Assembly: GCF_000233715.2 (NCBI RefSeq)
Contig: NC_021184.1
Span: forward strand, 1,203,501-1,267,500
Length of the DNA stretch: 64,000 nucleotides
Direction: 5' to 3'
Source of the DNA: Desulfoscipio gibsoniae DSM 7213
Lineage (GTDB): Bacteria > Bacillota > Desulfotomaculia > Desulfotomaculales > Desulfallaceae
This document shows positions 7,843 to 16,985 of this stretch, piece by piece. The notes beneath the pieces were generated by a model. The model saw only the letters and a program-made list of their open reading frames with translations. It had not been told where the DNA came from and did no database searches. Position numbers and translations under genes: made by a program. How positions within the stretch are numbered: position 1 is the stretch's first letter; every line of letters starts with the position of its first letter.

Positions 7843-9285
7843 ATGGTTATGTCCCTTAATATTACTATCCGTTTGAAGTTGGCCAACCAGCCCGGTACGC
7901 TGGTCCGGGTGCTGGCCGTGATTGCTGATGAGGGAGGCAATCTGGGATCTATAGATTTGGTTTCTGCTGCACCGGACCATATGGTCAGAGAGCTGATGGT
8001 TTGGTTTTATGAGCGAGAAAACCTGGCGGGGTTGATTAATGCATTGGAAGAAATCCCCGGCGTGCAGATAGTGCAGGTAGCCGACAGAGTTTTTACCAAG
8101 CATTTGGGCGGTAAAATTGAAATTAAAGCTAAAAGGGAAATCCATGGCCGTGAGGATTTGGCACTGGTTTATACCCCCGGGGTGGCCCGGGTTTCCCAAG
8201 CTATTGAGGGTGACCCCGAAATGGCTTACCGGCTGACTATGAAAGGTAATTTCGTGGCTATTGTGACTGATGGCTCGGCTGTATTGGGTTTAGGTAACAT
8301 CGGGCCCCAGGCCGCTCTGCCGGTGATGGAGGGGAAAGCCATACTTTTTAAAAAGTTTGCCGGTATTGATGCTTTGCCCCTGTGCCTAAATGTGCATGGT
8401 ACAAAGGAAATTATTGATACAGTGATAGCCTGTGCCCCAACCTTTGGTGGAATTAACCTGGAGGACATTGCCGCTCCCCAGTGCTTTGCCATTGAAGAAG
8501 AGTTGAGCCGGCTGCTGGATATTCCGGTTTTTCACGATGACCAGCATGGCACGGCCATTGTAACGGTGGCCGGGTTGCTCAATGCGCTGCGAGTGGTGGA
8601 TAAGCGGATTGACAAAGTCAAGATAGTGGTGAGCGGTGCAGGCGCGGCCGGTGTGGCCATCTCTAAAATGCTCCTGTCTACGGGCGCGCGGGATATTGTG
8701 GTGTGCGACCGTAAAGGGGCCATTGTCAGGGATGATATGCCGGAAATAGATTCTAAAAAATGGCTGGCCAGGCATACTAATGAGCGCTGCGTGCACGGCA
8801 GTCTGCAGGAGGTTATCGAAGGAGCTGACGTAATTATTGGAGTTTCCGGCCCGGGACTGTTGCACCGGGATGATATATTGCGTATGAAGGAAAAACCAAT
8901 TATCTTTGCCCTGGCCAATCCGGAGCCCGAGGTGGATCCCAAAGAGATACTGGATGTAGCCGGGGTTATCGCCACCGGGCGGTCTGATTTCCCCAATCAA
9001 ATCAATAATGTACTCGCTTTTCCCGGTGTTTTCCGGGGGGCGCTGGATTGCCATGCTCGCATGATTAACGATGAAATGTGCCTGGCGGCGGCCCATGTGC
9101 TGGCGGATTTAGTAACCCCCGAACAGCTTTCCCCGGAGTATATTATCCCTTCGGTTTTCAATGAAGACGTTTGCCCGGCGGTGTCCCGGGCAGTGCAGCA
9201 AGCGGCCAGAAATACAGGCGTGTCCCGCAGGTATTTATACGAGGAAAATGAGCAGGGTAAGCTGCTTAACTTTATGGCCACCTAA
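7843..9285 (+). CDS. NAD-dependent malic enzyme with N-terminal ACT domain
   Basis: Oxidatively decarboxylates malate to pyruvate and CO2. Residues about 5-80 are an ACT domain (IRLKLANQPGTLVRVLAVI), probably binding an amino-acid effector. The catalytic part starts near residue 88 with the malic N-domain (YTPGVARV, FVAIVTDGSAVLGLGNIGP, the lysine in MEGKAILFKKFAGIDALPL). The NAD-binding half follows (metal-binding FHDDQHGTA, nucleotide motif SGAGAAGVAI). The length of 480 residues fits the ACT-malic enzymes common in clostridia. ATG 7843 is preceded by GGACGGAGGG. In anaerobes of this type it links dicarboxylates with pyruvate; the direction in vivo cannot be read from sequence. Confidence 0.95.
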   Translation: MVMSLNITIRLKLANQPGTLVRVLAVIADEGGNLGSIDLVSAAPDHMVRELMVWFYERENLAGLINALEEIPGVQIVQVADRVFTKHLGGKIEIKAKREIHGREDLALVYTPGVARVSQAIEGDPEMAYRLTMKGNFVAIVTDGSAVLGLGNIGPQAALPVMEGKAILFKKFAGIDALPLCLNVHGTKEIIDTVIACAPTFGGINLEDIAAPQCFAIEEELSRLLDIPVFHDDQHGTAIVTVAGLLNALRVVDKRIDKVKIVVSGAGAAGVAISKMLLSTGARDIVVCDRKGAIVRDDMPEIDSKKWLARHTNERCVHGSLQEVIEGADVIIGVSGPGLLHRDDILRMKEKPIIFALANPEPEVDPKEILDVAGVIATGRSDFPNQINNVLAFPGVFRGALDCHARMINDEMCLAAAHVLADLVTPEQLSPEYIIPSVFNEDVCPAVSRAVQQAARNTGVSRRYLYEENEQGKLLNFMAT

Positions 9286-9519
9286 CTTTCCGTTTAATGC
9301 CCGTAAACCGGATTTCCTTACCCTAGACAAAGAATTTAAATTAAGTAAACGAAAAATAACTCAGCAAGCTTAGTACCTGCTGATATGTTTTAACGGTAAA
9401 AGCGGTTATTTAAAATGGAAATTTTCTCTCTATCCAAGTTTGTATTGCCCTAATTTTACTTGGAGAAACATTTGTCATTTGCTGGCTACCTTGGGCGGTT
9501 AACAGGAAAAGAAAGTAAA

Positions 9520-9545
9520 AAGGCCGTTCGATAACGGCCTTTAAT
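9520..9545. terminator. Bidirectional terminator
   Basis: AAGGCCGTT at 9520-9528 pairs with AACGGCCTT at 9533-9541, with A-rich sequence before and T-rich sequence after. It can end both the malic enzyme transcript and the small gene on the opposite strand. Confidence 0.75.
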
Positions 9546-9556
9546 TAGGTTATATT

Positions 9557-9694
9557 TTATATAAATATAGTAGATACGCCTATCAAAAATCCAAAAAATA
9601 TGATTGCCGGGATAATATTAACTGCTTGCCATTCAGAATAGTCCATTTTAAATTCTTCTTGAGCCGGTTCGGCATGTGCATCATGCGGATCCAT
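9557..9694 (-). CDS. 45-residue single-span membrane protein
   Basis: A very short gene read directly from the minus strand. ATG is at 9694-9692, preceded by GGGGAGGGG at ideal spacing, and TAA is at 9559-9557. The product begins MDPHDAHAEPAQEEFKMDYS, is acidic and histidine-containing for about 24 residues, and ends in one hydrophobic helix (NIIPAIIFFGFLIGVSTIFI). It looks like a small membrane subunit or adaptor with its N-terminus free. A bidirectional terminator follows immediately. The family is not recognised. The strong ribosome binding site and clean amphipathic design support a real gene. It precedes the CGGC and CODH genes but has its own transcription unit. Confidence 0.7.
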   Translation of the reverse strand: MDPHDAHAEPAQEEFKMDYSEWQAVNIIPAIIFFGFLIGVSTIFI

Positions 9695-9821
9695 ATTTAC
9701 CCCTCCCCGAAAAATATTTTATACATATATCTTTTAATCTTTATTTTACATGCAAAGACGCCTAATTTTCAATATAAATGAGTTAATTAAATATTGCTAA
9801 AAATGACTAAGTAATTATTTA

Positions 9822-9851
9822 AAAGGGCCGCCATATTATAGGCGACCCTTT
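9822..9851. terminator. Terminator of the CGGC gene pair
   Basis: AAAGGGCCGCC at 9822-9832 pairs with GGCGACCCTTT at 9841-9851 with one internal C-A mismatch, and A/T-rich flanks lie on both sides. It ends minus-strand transcription of the CGGC genes. Confidence 0.7.
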
Positions 9852-9876
9852 AATTATGGTACAATCTTTGACGCGA

Positions 9877-10230
9877 TTAATAACTATGAGTTCCGATGAC
9901 TACCGGTAGACCATACTTGCTGGATAACATTTGTTGAACTTTAGCCAAATCAATGGGGCAGGCGGCGGTATTGCCAGCCCTAACCATGCAGGTACCCAGG
10001 TGAATAGCATCTACGTCCTGCTCCAGGTAGTCAGCCATTTCCATAACCAGCCCGACTTTGGGCATGACCAGCCCCGGACAATCTCCACAGCCGCTCATTC
10101 CCACTATATTTACGGTGTCGTATTGAGCGAATTCACCCTCTTTAAGATTAGCTGCCTTAAAGCATTTGAGACAAGCGATACAGCTGACGTCCCTTATTTT
10201 AGCGCAGGTGACAATTAAAATATTAGCCAT
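9877..10230 (-). CDS. CGGC-domain cysteine-rich protein (copy 2)
   Basis: A 117-residue protein of the CGGC (DUF1847-like) type, predicted to bind metal or an Fe-S cluster. Features are ILIVTCAKIRDVSCIACLKC at the N-terminus, MSGCGDCPG at residues about 46-54, and HLGTCMVRAGNTAACP near residue 80. The fold is Rossmann-like with cysteines at strand ends. The biochemical role is not established. It follows a related gene on the same strand, and the pair is divergent from cooS-acsB, so both may handle metal or redox chemistry linked to the Ni-Fe enzymes; that link is inference from position. Confidence 0.85.
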   Translation of the reverse strand: MANILIVTCAKIRDVSCIACLKCFKAANLKEGEFAQYDTVNIVGMSGCGDCPGLVMPKVGLVMEMADYLEQDVDAIHLGTCMVRAGNTAACPIDLAKVQQMLSSKYGLPVVIGTHSY

Positions 10231-10343
10231 TATTTAAACTCCTTTGCAGAACCGGGGTTTAAGCCGAGCAACCAAAGCACACACTTTTTGCGCTTTAGCG
10301 TATTCCTAGTTATGTCATTTTTCTTCACTGTCTTAGCGTTTGC

Positions 10344-10688
10344 CTAGCCGTAATTATGGGTTCCTTTGACTACTTTAACCCCAAATTTTTCTTCAATCTT
10401 TTGAGCCAGTTCGTCCACGTCCATGTACGGGCAGCTTGGCCAGGATTTGACCATACAGGTGGAAAAGTGAACAGCATCAAAATCAACATTCTTTTTCACG
10501 CAGCCGATATTAGCTATCAGCTGGCGCCCGTTGCATTCGCATTCCAAAAAGCCAACCACTTGAACGTTATCTGCATAACCTGCAAATTCCCCTTCCTTGT
10601 CGTTGGCGGCTTTCAGACACTTCCATTCACCGGGACAACCATATCCCTGGGACGCATAAGAACCGCAGGCAACAATTAAAACTTTCAT
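10344..10688 (-). CDS. CGGC-domain cysteine-rich protein (copy 1)
   Basis: A 114-residue paralogue of the downstream gene, first in the pair. It starts MKVLIVACGS and has clusters CPGEWKC, LECECNG, IGC, HFSTCMVKSWPSCP, and a C-terminal GVKVVKGTHNY that closely matches the other copy (LPVVIGTHSY). The two genes are about 110 bp apart and probably one operon. GGAGAG lies upstream of the ATG at 10688. The family is known only as a predicted metal-binding domain. The tandem arrangement beside a CO dehydrogenase is worth noting but does not prove a shared function. Confidence 0.85.
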   Translation of the reverse strand: MKVLIVACGSYASQGYGCPGEWKCLKAANDKEGEFAGYADNVQVVGFLECECNGRQLIANIGCVKKNVDFDAVHFSTCMVKSWPSCPYMDVDELAQKIEEKFGVKVVKGTHNYG

Positions 10689-11098
10689 CCTAATCTCTCC
10701 TTTCCATTTACCAAACCTAAAGTTATTTATTCATTGTTTCGATGCCAATATTATTAAATCCTGTTTTGCTCTGATCACAAAATTAAAGTTATGAAATTAT
10801 GCTTAAAATGGCCAAATAGAACGATTGTCCATAAATACCTGTGAAATTGCTGCCTTTTGCTTTGTTTTTGACGTTTGCTCAAAATAGGAACAATTTAGTA
10901 TAGTAATTATAAATAATATTTACACTAACTTTATTGTGTTTTCTTTCTATTGCTTCGACTATATATGTTTTACGGCCTGGAAGAGTATGAAGATGCAGGT
11001 TGCATTTTCGTAAAATTCAAATTAAGGGTGGGTGGTGAAAAAAACAACCTTAAACTGTTTAATTAACTAATGTTAAAACAACTAAGGAGGTCGAATTA
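10689..11098. other. Divergent regulatory region before cooS
   Basis: 410 bases without a supported gene between the CGGC pair and cooS. It contains one good promoter-like pair for cooS (see 10875-10904), leaving a leader of nearly 190 nt that could hold further control elements. No known riboswitch fold was recognised. Confidence 0.5.
10875..10904 (+). promoter_or_regulatory. Possible cooS-acsB promoter
   Basis: TTGCTC at 10875-10880 and TATAGT at 10899-10904 are separated by 18 bases. Similar AT-rich candidates lie nearby, so this is a best guess. Confidence 0.4.
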
Positions 11099-13120
11099 AT
11101 GCCAAGGTTTAGAGATCCAAGCCTGACCAGCCGGCCCTCGAACAAATCACCGCGGGTTATTGATCCCAAAAATATTAAGCGGTCTGTTGACCCTGCGGTC
11201 TTGGAAATGATCGATGTGGCCAAAGAAAAAGGTGTAATTACAGCTTTTGACCGGGTACTGGCCCAGCAGCCGCAATGTCAATTCGGTTATAAAGGTATTT
11301 GCTGCCGTTTCTGCATGATGGGTCCCTGCCGTATTAAAGCTGATGAAGGCCCTGCCAGCAGGGGTATCTGTGGTGCTAATGCCTGGACCATTGTGGCCCG
11401 TAGCGTTGGCCTGATGATCCTTACGGGTTGCGCGTCCCACGCCCAGCACGGTAACCATATTGCCCACGTGCTGGAGATGATCGCCGAAGGCCAAGCGCCG
11501 GATTATTCCATTAAGGATCCGGAAAAGCTGATTAGAATATGTAAAAAGGTAGATATAGAAACCGAAGGTAAAGATAATAATACCTTGGCCAAAGAACTGG
11601 CTGAAAAAGCACTGGATGACTTCAAACGGCTTAAAGGTGAAGGCGAAGCCACCTGGGTTAATAAGATGCTTATTGATAAAAGACTTGAAAATTACCGTGA
11701 ACGTAATGTAATGCCCCACGGCATTCATGCCACCATTTCCGACCTGGTTACCCAGGCTCACGTGGGTATGGACAATGACCCGGTCAACATAGTATTCAGT
11801 GCAGTGCGCGTTGGTCTGGCCGACCTGGCCGGCAAATGGATTGCCACCGACCTTTCCGATATTATCTTCGGCACCCCTCAACCCGTTGTTAGCGAGGCTA
11901 ACATGGGAGTGCTTGAGCCTAAGAAAGTTAATATTATATTACACGGCCATAACCCGCTGCTCAGCGAAATGATCGTTGCTGCGGCCCGCGAGTTGGAAGA
12001 CGAAGCTAAAGCAGCCGGAGCCGAAGGTATACAGCTCTCCGGTATCTGCTGTACCGGTAACGAAGTGCTTATGCGCCAAGGGGTACCCCTGGTTACCTCT
12101 TTCTCCTCCCAGGAACTGGCCATTTGCACCGGCGCCGTAGACTGCATGGTAGTTGACGTACAGTGCATTATGCCGGGCTTGAACACCGTAGCCCAATGCT
12201 TCGGTACTAAACTGATAACAACCGCAGATCTTGTTAAAAACCCTGGTACCATGCACATCGACTATCAGGAAGCTACGGCCATGGAAAACGCCAAGGAAGT
12301 AATCCGTTATGGCATCGAAGCTTTCAAAGAGCGCGGCAACCGACCGGTCCATATTCCCAATATTAAGAACAAGGTTGTGGCCGGCTGGAGTATTGAAGCA
12401 CTCTTAGAACTGTTCGGCAAAGTTAACCCTGAAAATCCCATCCGGGTACTTAACGAAGCCATCCTTAACGGTGAATTAAAAGGTGTAGCCTTTATGGTAG
12501 GCTGCTCCAACCTGAAAACCTTCCAGGATCAGGCTCATATTGAAATTGCCAAAGGCATGTTGAAAAACGATGTATTTGTTATTTCAACCGGTTGCCATGC
12601 CCAGGCCTGCGCCAAGGTCGGCATGATGGATCCGGATAATGTTGATCAATATTGCGGGGAAGGACTGAAGAGCTTCCTCAATCGCCTCAATGAAAAGTCG
12701 GGCCTCAGTGTAGGTCTGCCTCCGGTATTCCACATTGGCTCTTGTGTGGACAACTCTCGTGGTGCCGAGCTATTAATGCTGATGGCGGAAGATCTCGGCG
12801 TAGATACCCCGAAAGTGCCGTTTGTAGCTTCTGCTCCTGAGGCCATGAGTGGTAAAGCTACCAGTATTGGCACCTGGTGCTTGGATATCGGTATGCCTAC
12901 TCACGTGGGCACTATGCCTCCTGTTGAGGGCTGTGACCTTATTTACAGCATCCTCACCCAGATAGCCGGCGACGTGTTTGGCGGTTATTTTATTCTCGAG
13001 CCCGATATCGAAGTATCTATCCAAAAATTGCTTAATGCCCTGGAGTACAGAACCTGGAAACTGGGCGTACACCGTCGGGTAGCCGAGGATTTGGAAACCA
13101 GCCTGTGTCAAAACTGGTAA
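11099..13120 (+). CDS. cooS: Ni-dependent carbon monoxide dehydrogenase catalytic subunit
   Basis: Interconverts CO and CO2; in this context the beta subunit (AcsA) of the CODH/acetyl-CoA synthase complex. The 673-residue length matches the family. The N-terminal cluster cysteines are C60, C68, C69, C72 and C77 (QCQFGYKGICCRFCMMGPC), which bind the B and D clusters. Later motifs GICCTGNEVLMRQG, MVGCSNLKTFQD, STGCHAQACAK and HIGSCVDNSRGA supply C-cluster Ni-Fe-S ligands. The start ATG follows AAGGAGGTCG. acsB follows 28 bp later, so CO made here can be channelled to the A-cluster. acsC, acsD and acsE are not in the window, unlike the compact Moorella cluster. Confidence 0.97.
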   Translation: MPRFRDPSLTSRPSNKSPRVIDPKNIKRSVDPAVLEMIDVAKEKGVITAFDRVLAQQPQCQFGYKGICCRFCMMGPCRIKADEGPASRGICGANAWTIVARSVGLMILTGCASHAQHGNHIAHVLEMIAEGQAPDYSIKDPEKLIRICKKVDIETEGKDNNTLAKELAEKALDDFKRLKGEGEATWVNKMLIDKRLENYRERNVMPHGIHATISDLVTQAHVGMDNDPVNIVFSAVRVGLADLAGKWIATDLSDIIFGTPQPVVSEANMGVLEPKKVNIILHGHNPLLSEMIVAAARELEDEAKAAGAEGIQLSGICCTGNEVLMRQGVPLVTSFSSQELAICTGAVDCMVVDVQCIMPGLNTVAQCFGTKLITTADLVKNPGTMHIDYQEATAMENAKEVIRYGIEAFKERGNRPVHIPNIKNKVVAGWSIEALLELFGKVNPENPIRVLNEAILNGELKGVAFMVGCSNLKTFQDQAHIEIAKGMLKNDVFVISTGCHAQACAKVGMMDPDNVDQYCGEGLKSFLNRLNEKSGLSVGLPPVFHIGSCVDNSRGAELLMLMAEDLGVDTPKVPFVASAPEAMSGKATSIGTWCLDIGMPTHVGTMPPVEGCDLIYSILTQIAGDVFGGYFILEPDIEVSIQKLLNALEYRTWKLGVHRRVAEDLETSLCQNW

Positions 13121-13148
13121 AATACCACGAAAGGGAGGGAAATAGATA

Positions 13149-15344
13149 GTGAGCGAAGCCATTAACTTTGATCAAATTTTCGAAGGCGCCATAGAAGCGG
13201 GCAAGGAGCCCAAAAAGCTGTTCAAGGAAGCCTACGAGGGCACCATTACCGCACTTAGCTACGCGGAGATCCTGCTCAACCAGGCTATTCGCACCTACGG
13301 CAAGGACCAGTCCGTGGGTTATCCGGATACTGCTTATTATCTGCCCGTCATCCGCTGCTTAAGCGGTGAAGAAATTAAGACTCTGGGCGACTGTGTACCG
13401 GTGCTCAACCGTATGCGCGCCGCCGTTAAAGAAGAGAAAACCTTTGCCAATGCCCGCAAGTGGGGCGAAGCTACCTGGTACGCCGCCGATATCATCGAGG
13501 CCGTCAGGTATATTAAAAATACTCCCGAAAATCCGCTGCATGTATCTCCTTGGACCGGGTTCGTCGGCGACCCCGGGGTGCGCCAGTACGGCACCAAACT
13601 GGTGGACTGGACCATTCCCGGCGAAGCCGTTATTTTGGGCCGCGCTAAAGACAGCAAGTCCGCCAAAAAGATTGTGGACAGCCTGATGGCCAAAGGCCTG
13701 ATGCTGTTCCTGTGCGACGAGATAATTGAACAACTGCTTGAAGAAGGCGTCAAGCTGGGTGTGGATTACGCTGCTTTCCCGCTGGGCAATTTCACCCAGG
13801 TAGTACACGCCGCCAACTACGCCCTGCGGGCCGGCATGATGTTCGGCGGCATTAAGCCGGGCGCTTACGACGCCCAGCGTGACTACCAGCACCGCCGCGT
13901 GCTGGCCTTCATCCTTTACCTGGGCGAACACGACATGGTCAAGACCGCCGCCGCCATGGGCGCCATCAACGTGGGCTTCCCGGTCATCACCGACCAGGAA
14001 CTGCCCGAGGACAAGCAAATTAAAGACTGGTTCGTCAGCGAGCCCGACTATGACAAGATCGTGCAAACCTGCCTTGAGGTACGGGGCATTAAAATCACCT
14101 CTGTGGATATCGACGTACCTATTACCGTGGGTCCCGCCTTTGAAGGTGAGTCCATTCGTAAGAAAGATATGTACGTTGAATTCGGCGGCACCAAGACCCC
14201 TGGCTTCGAGCTAGTGCGTATGGCCGATGACACTATTGAAGACGGCAAAATCGAGCTGATCGGCCCGGACGTCGACACCGTACCCGAGGGCAGCCGGATG
14301 CCCATCGGTATCGTCGTAGACGTATACGGCCGTAAGATGGAAGAAGACTTTGAGCCCGTGCTGGAGCGTCGCATCCACTACTTCTCCAACTACGGCGAAG
14401 GTTTATGGCACACGGCTCAGCGGGATATCAACTGGATGCGCATCAGTAAAGACGCCTATGCCAAGGGCTTCCGTATTAAACACATAGGTGAAATACTGTA
14501 CGCCAAGTTCAAGTCTGAATTCTCCGCCATTGTAGACCGTATTGCGGTGACCATTTACACTGATGAGCAAAAAGTACTGGAAATGCGTGAAGTGGCCCGG
14601 GAATACTATAAGAAGCGTGATGACCGCCTTAAAGAACTGCGGGACGAGAAAGTGGACACCTTCTACTCCTGCACCCTGTGCCAGAGCTTTGCGCCCACCC
14701 ACGTGTGCGTGATCGCTCCCGAGCGGGTCGGCCTGTGCGGCGCGGTGAGCTGGCTGGATGCCAAGGCGGCTTATGAAATTAACCCGCACGGTGCCAACCA
14801 GCCTGTGCCCAAGGAAGGCGTTATCGACGAAGTCAAGGGCCAGTGGAAGTCTTTCAACGAGTTTACCTTTAATAACTCGCAGCGCAGTGTTGAGGCCGTT
14901 AACTTCTATACCATCATGGAATACCCGATGACCTCCTGCGGCTGCTTTGAGTGCATCCTGGCCATGGTGCCCGAATGCAACGGCTTTATGGTCGTAAACC
15001 GGGAGCACAGTGGTATGACCCCGTCCGGCATGACCTTCTCTACGCTGGCCGGTACCATCGGTGGCGGTGCTCAGATGCCCGGCTTCATGGGTATGGGTAA
15101 ATCATATCTGGCTTCACCCAAGTTTGTGCCCGCCGACGGCGGTCTGGGCAGGATGGTATGGATGCCCAAAGCACTGAAGGAAGAGCTGCGTGCTGCGCTG
15201 GAAGAAGCGGCTGAAAATGCCGGTCTTGGTAAAGATTTTGTGGATAAGATTGCTGACGAGACCGTAGGTACCAGCGGTGAGGAAATCATGTCCTTCCTGG
15301 ATGAGAAAGGACACCCCGCACTGACTATGGATCCTTTGATGTAA
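13149..15344 (+). CDS. acsB: Acetyl-CoA synthase, CODH/ACS alpha subunit
   Basis: Condenses CO, a methyl group from the corrinoid Fe-S protein and CoA into acetyl-CoA, or the reverse in syntrophic or acetate-oxidising organisms. The A-cluster ligands are intact: cysteines C508, C511, C520 and C530 (C-x2-C-x8-C-x9-C in SCTLCQSFAPTHVC and further) and the Cys-Gly-Cys nickel site C597-G-C599 (SCGCFEC). The 731-residue length equals the bacterial AcsB form, including the N-terminal CODH-contacting domain missing from archaeal CdhC. GTG 13149 follows AAGGGAGGG. The gene is cotranscribed with cooS and ends at a good terminator. Confidence 0.97.
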   Translation: MSEAINFDQIFEGAIEAGKEPKKLFKEAYEGTITALSYAEILLNQAIRTYGKDQSVGYPDTAYYLPVIRCLSGEEIKTLGDCVPVLNRMRAAVKEEKTFANARKWGEATWYAADIIEAVRYIKNTPENPLHVSPWTGFVGDPGVRQYGTKLVDWTIPGEAVILGRAKDSKSAKKIVDSLMAKGLMLFLCDEIIEQLLEEGVKLGVDYAAFPLGNFTQVVHAANYALRAGMMFGGIKPGAYDAQRDYQHRRVLAFILYLGEHDMVKTAAAMGAINVGFPVITDQELPEDKQIKDWFVSEPDYDKIVQTCLEVRGIKITSVDIDVPITVGPAFEGESIRKKDMYVEFGGTKTPGFELVRMADDTIEDGKIELIGPDVDTVPEGSRMPIGIVVDVYGRKMEEDFEPVLERRIHYFSNYGEGLWHTAQRDINWMRISKDAYAKGFRIKHIGEILYAKFKSEFSAIVDRIAVTIYTDEQKVLEMREVAREYYKKRDDRLKELRDEKVDTFYSCTLCQSFAPTHVCVIAPERVGLCGAVSWLDAKAAYEINPHGANQPVPKEGVIDEVKGQWKSFNEFTFNNSQRSVEAVNFYTIMEYPMTSCGCFECILAMVPECNGFMVVNREHSGMTPSGMTFSTLAGTIGGGAQMPGFMGMGKSYLASPKFVPADGGLGRMVWMPKALKEELRAALEEAAENAGLGKDFVDKIADETVGTSGEEIMSFLDEKGHPALTMDPLM

Positions 15345-16003
15345 TTTTACCTGTTGCTAAGCTGCTTGATTAAGATAGTGGCAGCATTGGTTGATAAATA
15401 ACCGGCAGGCTACCACCGGTGATGCAGGTTAGACGGAATGAACCGTTAATCTGGGTTTAACGTAATATATCAGGTAGGCCGGGTAGCCTGCAGGTTAATA
15501 TAAATTTTAAATCTTGGCATACTTTAGCCTCCCCCTGGCCGGATAAAACTCCCCCCGACCAGGGACTTTTTTTGTAAGCAGGTAGCGAGAATGATATTAT
15601 GCTTTTAACGGTTGGATTGGCATGCATTAGCTGCAACCTTTTTATCAATGTTTGTATGGCCAGGTAGTGACATTTTTATTACAGGGTTTGTCTCTTCATA
15701 TTTGCTGTATTCGGCATCGTTTATCCAGGGACAATAACAATAATTTTACGGGTTGTTAAAATGGATCAGTAATGGCATAATTATAAAAGCAGCAGCCTAC
15801 CTGGTTATTATTCAAAATACAGTTCCGAGTTCATTTTATTAAAACTGCTGCCGGCTATTCAATGAACATATAATTTTGTCACTACACTTGCAATCACTGC
15901 AACGTTCTACAGGAGCAGTTAGCCTGCCAATAGGTTATTGACTTTTGTTGTTAAAGAAAGTAAAATAGTGATAAATATCACATATAATGTGGGTGGATTA
16001 AAA
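15345..16003. other. Gene-free spacer after acsB
   Basis: About 660 bases with no supported gene. It holds the cooS-acsB terminator (15533-15573) and otherwise unremarkable AT-rich sequence up to the small gene at 16004. Confidence 0.55.
15533..15573 (+). terminator. Rho-independent terminator of cooS-acsB
   Basis: CCCTGG at 15533-15538 pairs with CCAGGG at 15559-15564, extended by CGG/CCG after one mismatch, and is followed by seven T residues at 15567-15573. Confidence 0.8.
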
Positions 16004-16348
16004 GTGCTGAATAAAGTGTGTATTATGTATAAAGACCATCTCCGGTTAACATTACTGGTGGCCGGTGGGGAAGCTAGAATTACGTATATATACTGGCTGA
16101 AAGAGCCACCCTTTCAGATGAAAGATTACGAAAGCTATGAAGGCAAATGGGTGGAGGGCAGTGTTGAGGAACCGGTTATATTATTTAGTGGAACGCCGCA
16201 AGGTACGCAAAAAATTGATTTGGCGCCGCATATTGAAGAAACGGAGATTATTCACCAGCTTATTGGGGTGTCGCGTTCTGGTAAGTTAAGCTGGCGTACG
16301 GTTTCGGAAAATGAGTATAATGAATTTATGCGTAATCTTGATTATTGA
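16004..16348 (+). CDS. Hypothetical protein, about 114 residues
   Basis: No family recognised. The frame is open further upstream (to a TTG at 15938), but GTG 16004 is preferred because GGGTGG lies 7 bases before it and the region upstream looks non-coding. The product is a soluble alpha/beta protein without cysteine clusters or membrane spans; its middle is rich in aromatic and acidic residues (KDYESYEGKWVEGSVEEP). It is a single-gene unit followed by a terminator. Confidence 0.6.
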   Translation: MLNKVCIMYKDHLRLTLLVAGGEARITYIYWLKEPPFQMKDYESYEGKWVEGSVEEPVILFSGTPQGTQKIDLAPHIEETEIIHQLIGVSRSGKLSWRTVSENEYNEFMRNLDY

Positions 16349-16680
16349 CGTGCTGCAGGTCCCCTTGTCCACTACTGGGTAAGGGGGCTTTTTGCTTTTC
16401 GAGCCAAACTCTTCCACAGAGCTTTGTCGGGTTTGTGCGGTAAAGGATGCTTGTCTATAGGAATACAGCTTATGATTAACATGACCTGCCACAACCATTC
16501 TATGGTTAAAGTTCATCCATAGTAGTGTAAGGGGCATCATGCTCCAGCCAATAGCGGGTTATAAAACCTCAGCCTTATATATGACCACTGGTGTTGTTGG
16601 CGTGCGGTGTATTGGTGTCTATTTGGGGTAACATATATCCAAACAATTTAAAGAACGGTAAACATGGGGAGGGATAAGTA
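16349..16680. other. Intergenic spacer with terminator
   Basis: 332 bases. The first part holds a terminator (CCCCTT at 16361-16366 pairing with AAGGGG at 16381-16386, then GGCTTTTTG). The rest shows no gene; a promoter for the DUF503 gene should lie here but no clear one was found. Confidence 0.6.
16361..16394 (+). terminator. Terminator of the gene at 16004
   Basis: CCCCTT and AAGGGG arms separated by 14 bases are followed by GGCTTTTTG. Confidence 0.6.
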
Positions 16681-16962
16681 ATGGTTGTGGGGATATTAAC
16701 CCTGGAGTTATTACTGGCCGGGGCGGAATCACTAAAAGACAAAAGAAAGGTGTTAAAAAGCCTGTTGGAAAGGCTGAAACATCGCTTTAATATATCGGTA
16801 GCGGAGGTTGGCAGACAGGACAATTGGAAATATTCCACGGTAGGCATAAGCGCTGTCAGCGGCGATATGTCGTACATGCAAAACATACTGGACTCGGTAG
16901 TGCGATTTGTGGAAAACCATAATGGTGTTGAAGTTATTAGTGTGGAGAAGGAACTTCTTTAA
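16681..16962 (+). CDS. DUF503 family protein (YlxP-like)
   Basis: A 93-residue protein with the DUF503 pattern: N-terminal hydrophobic strand (VVGILTLELLLAGAESLKDK), the KRKVLKSLLERLKHRFN helix, SVAEVGRQDNWKYSTVGI, and a terminal strand ending VEVISVEKELL. In Bacillus the homologue YlxP is encoded near ribosome-assembly genes and its function is unresolved. GGGAGGG precedes the ATG. Here it is a single gene convergent with the first acuA copy. Confidence 0.9.
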   Translation: MVVGILTLELLLAGAESLKDKRKVLKSLLERLKHRFNISVAEVGRQDNWKYSTVGISAVSGDMSYMQNILDSVVRFVENHNGVEVISVEKELL

Positions 16963-16985
16963 TGATAATAATCTTGACTACTTGA

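Noticed and set aside
11147..15314. Long antisense frames within cooS and acsB
   Set aside because: They are shadows of GC-rich coding sequence and encode no recognisable protein.
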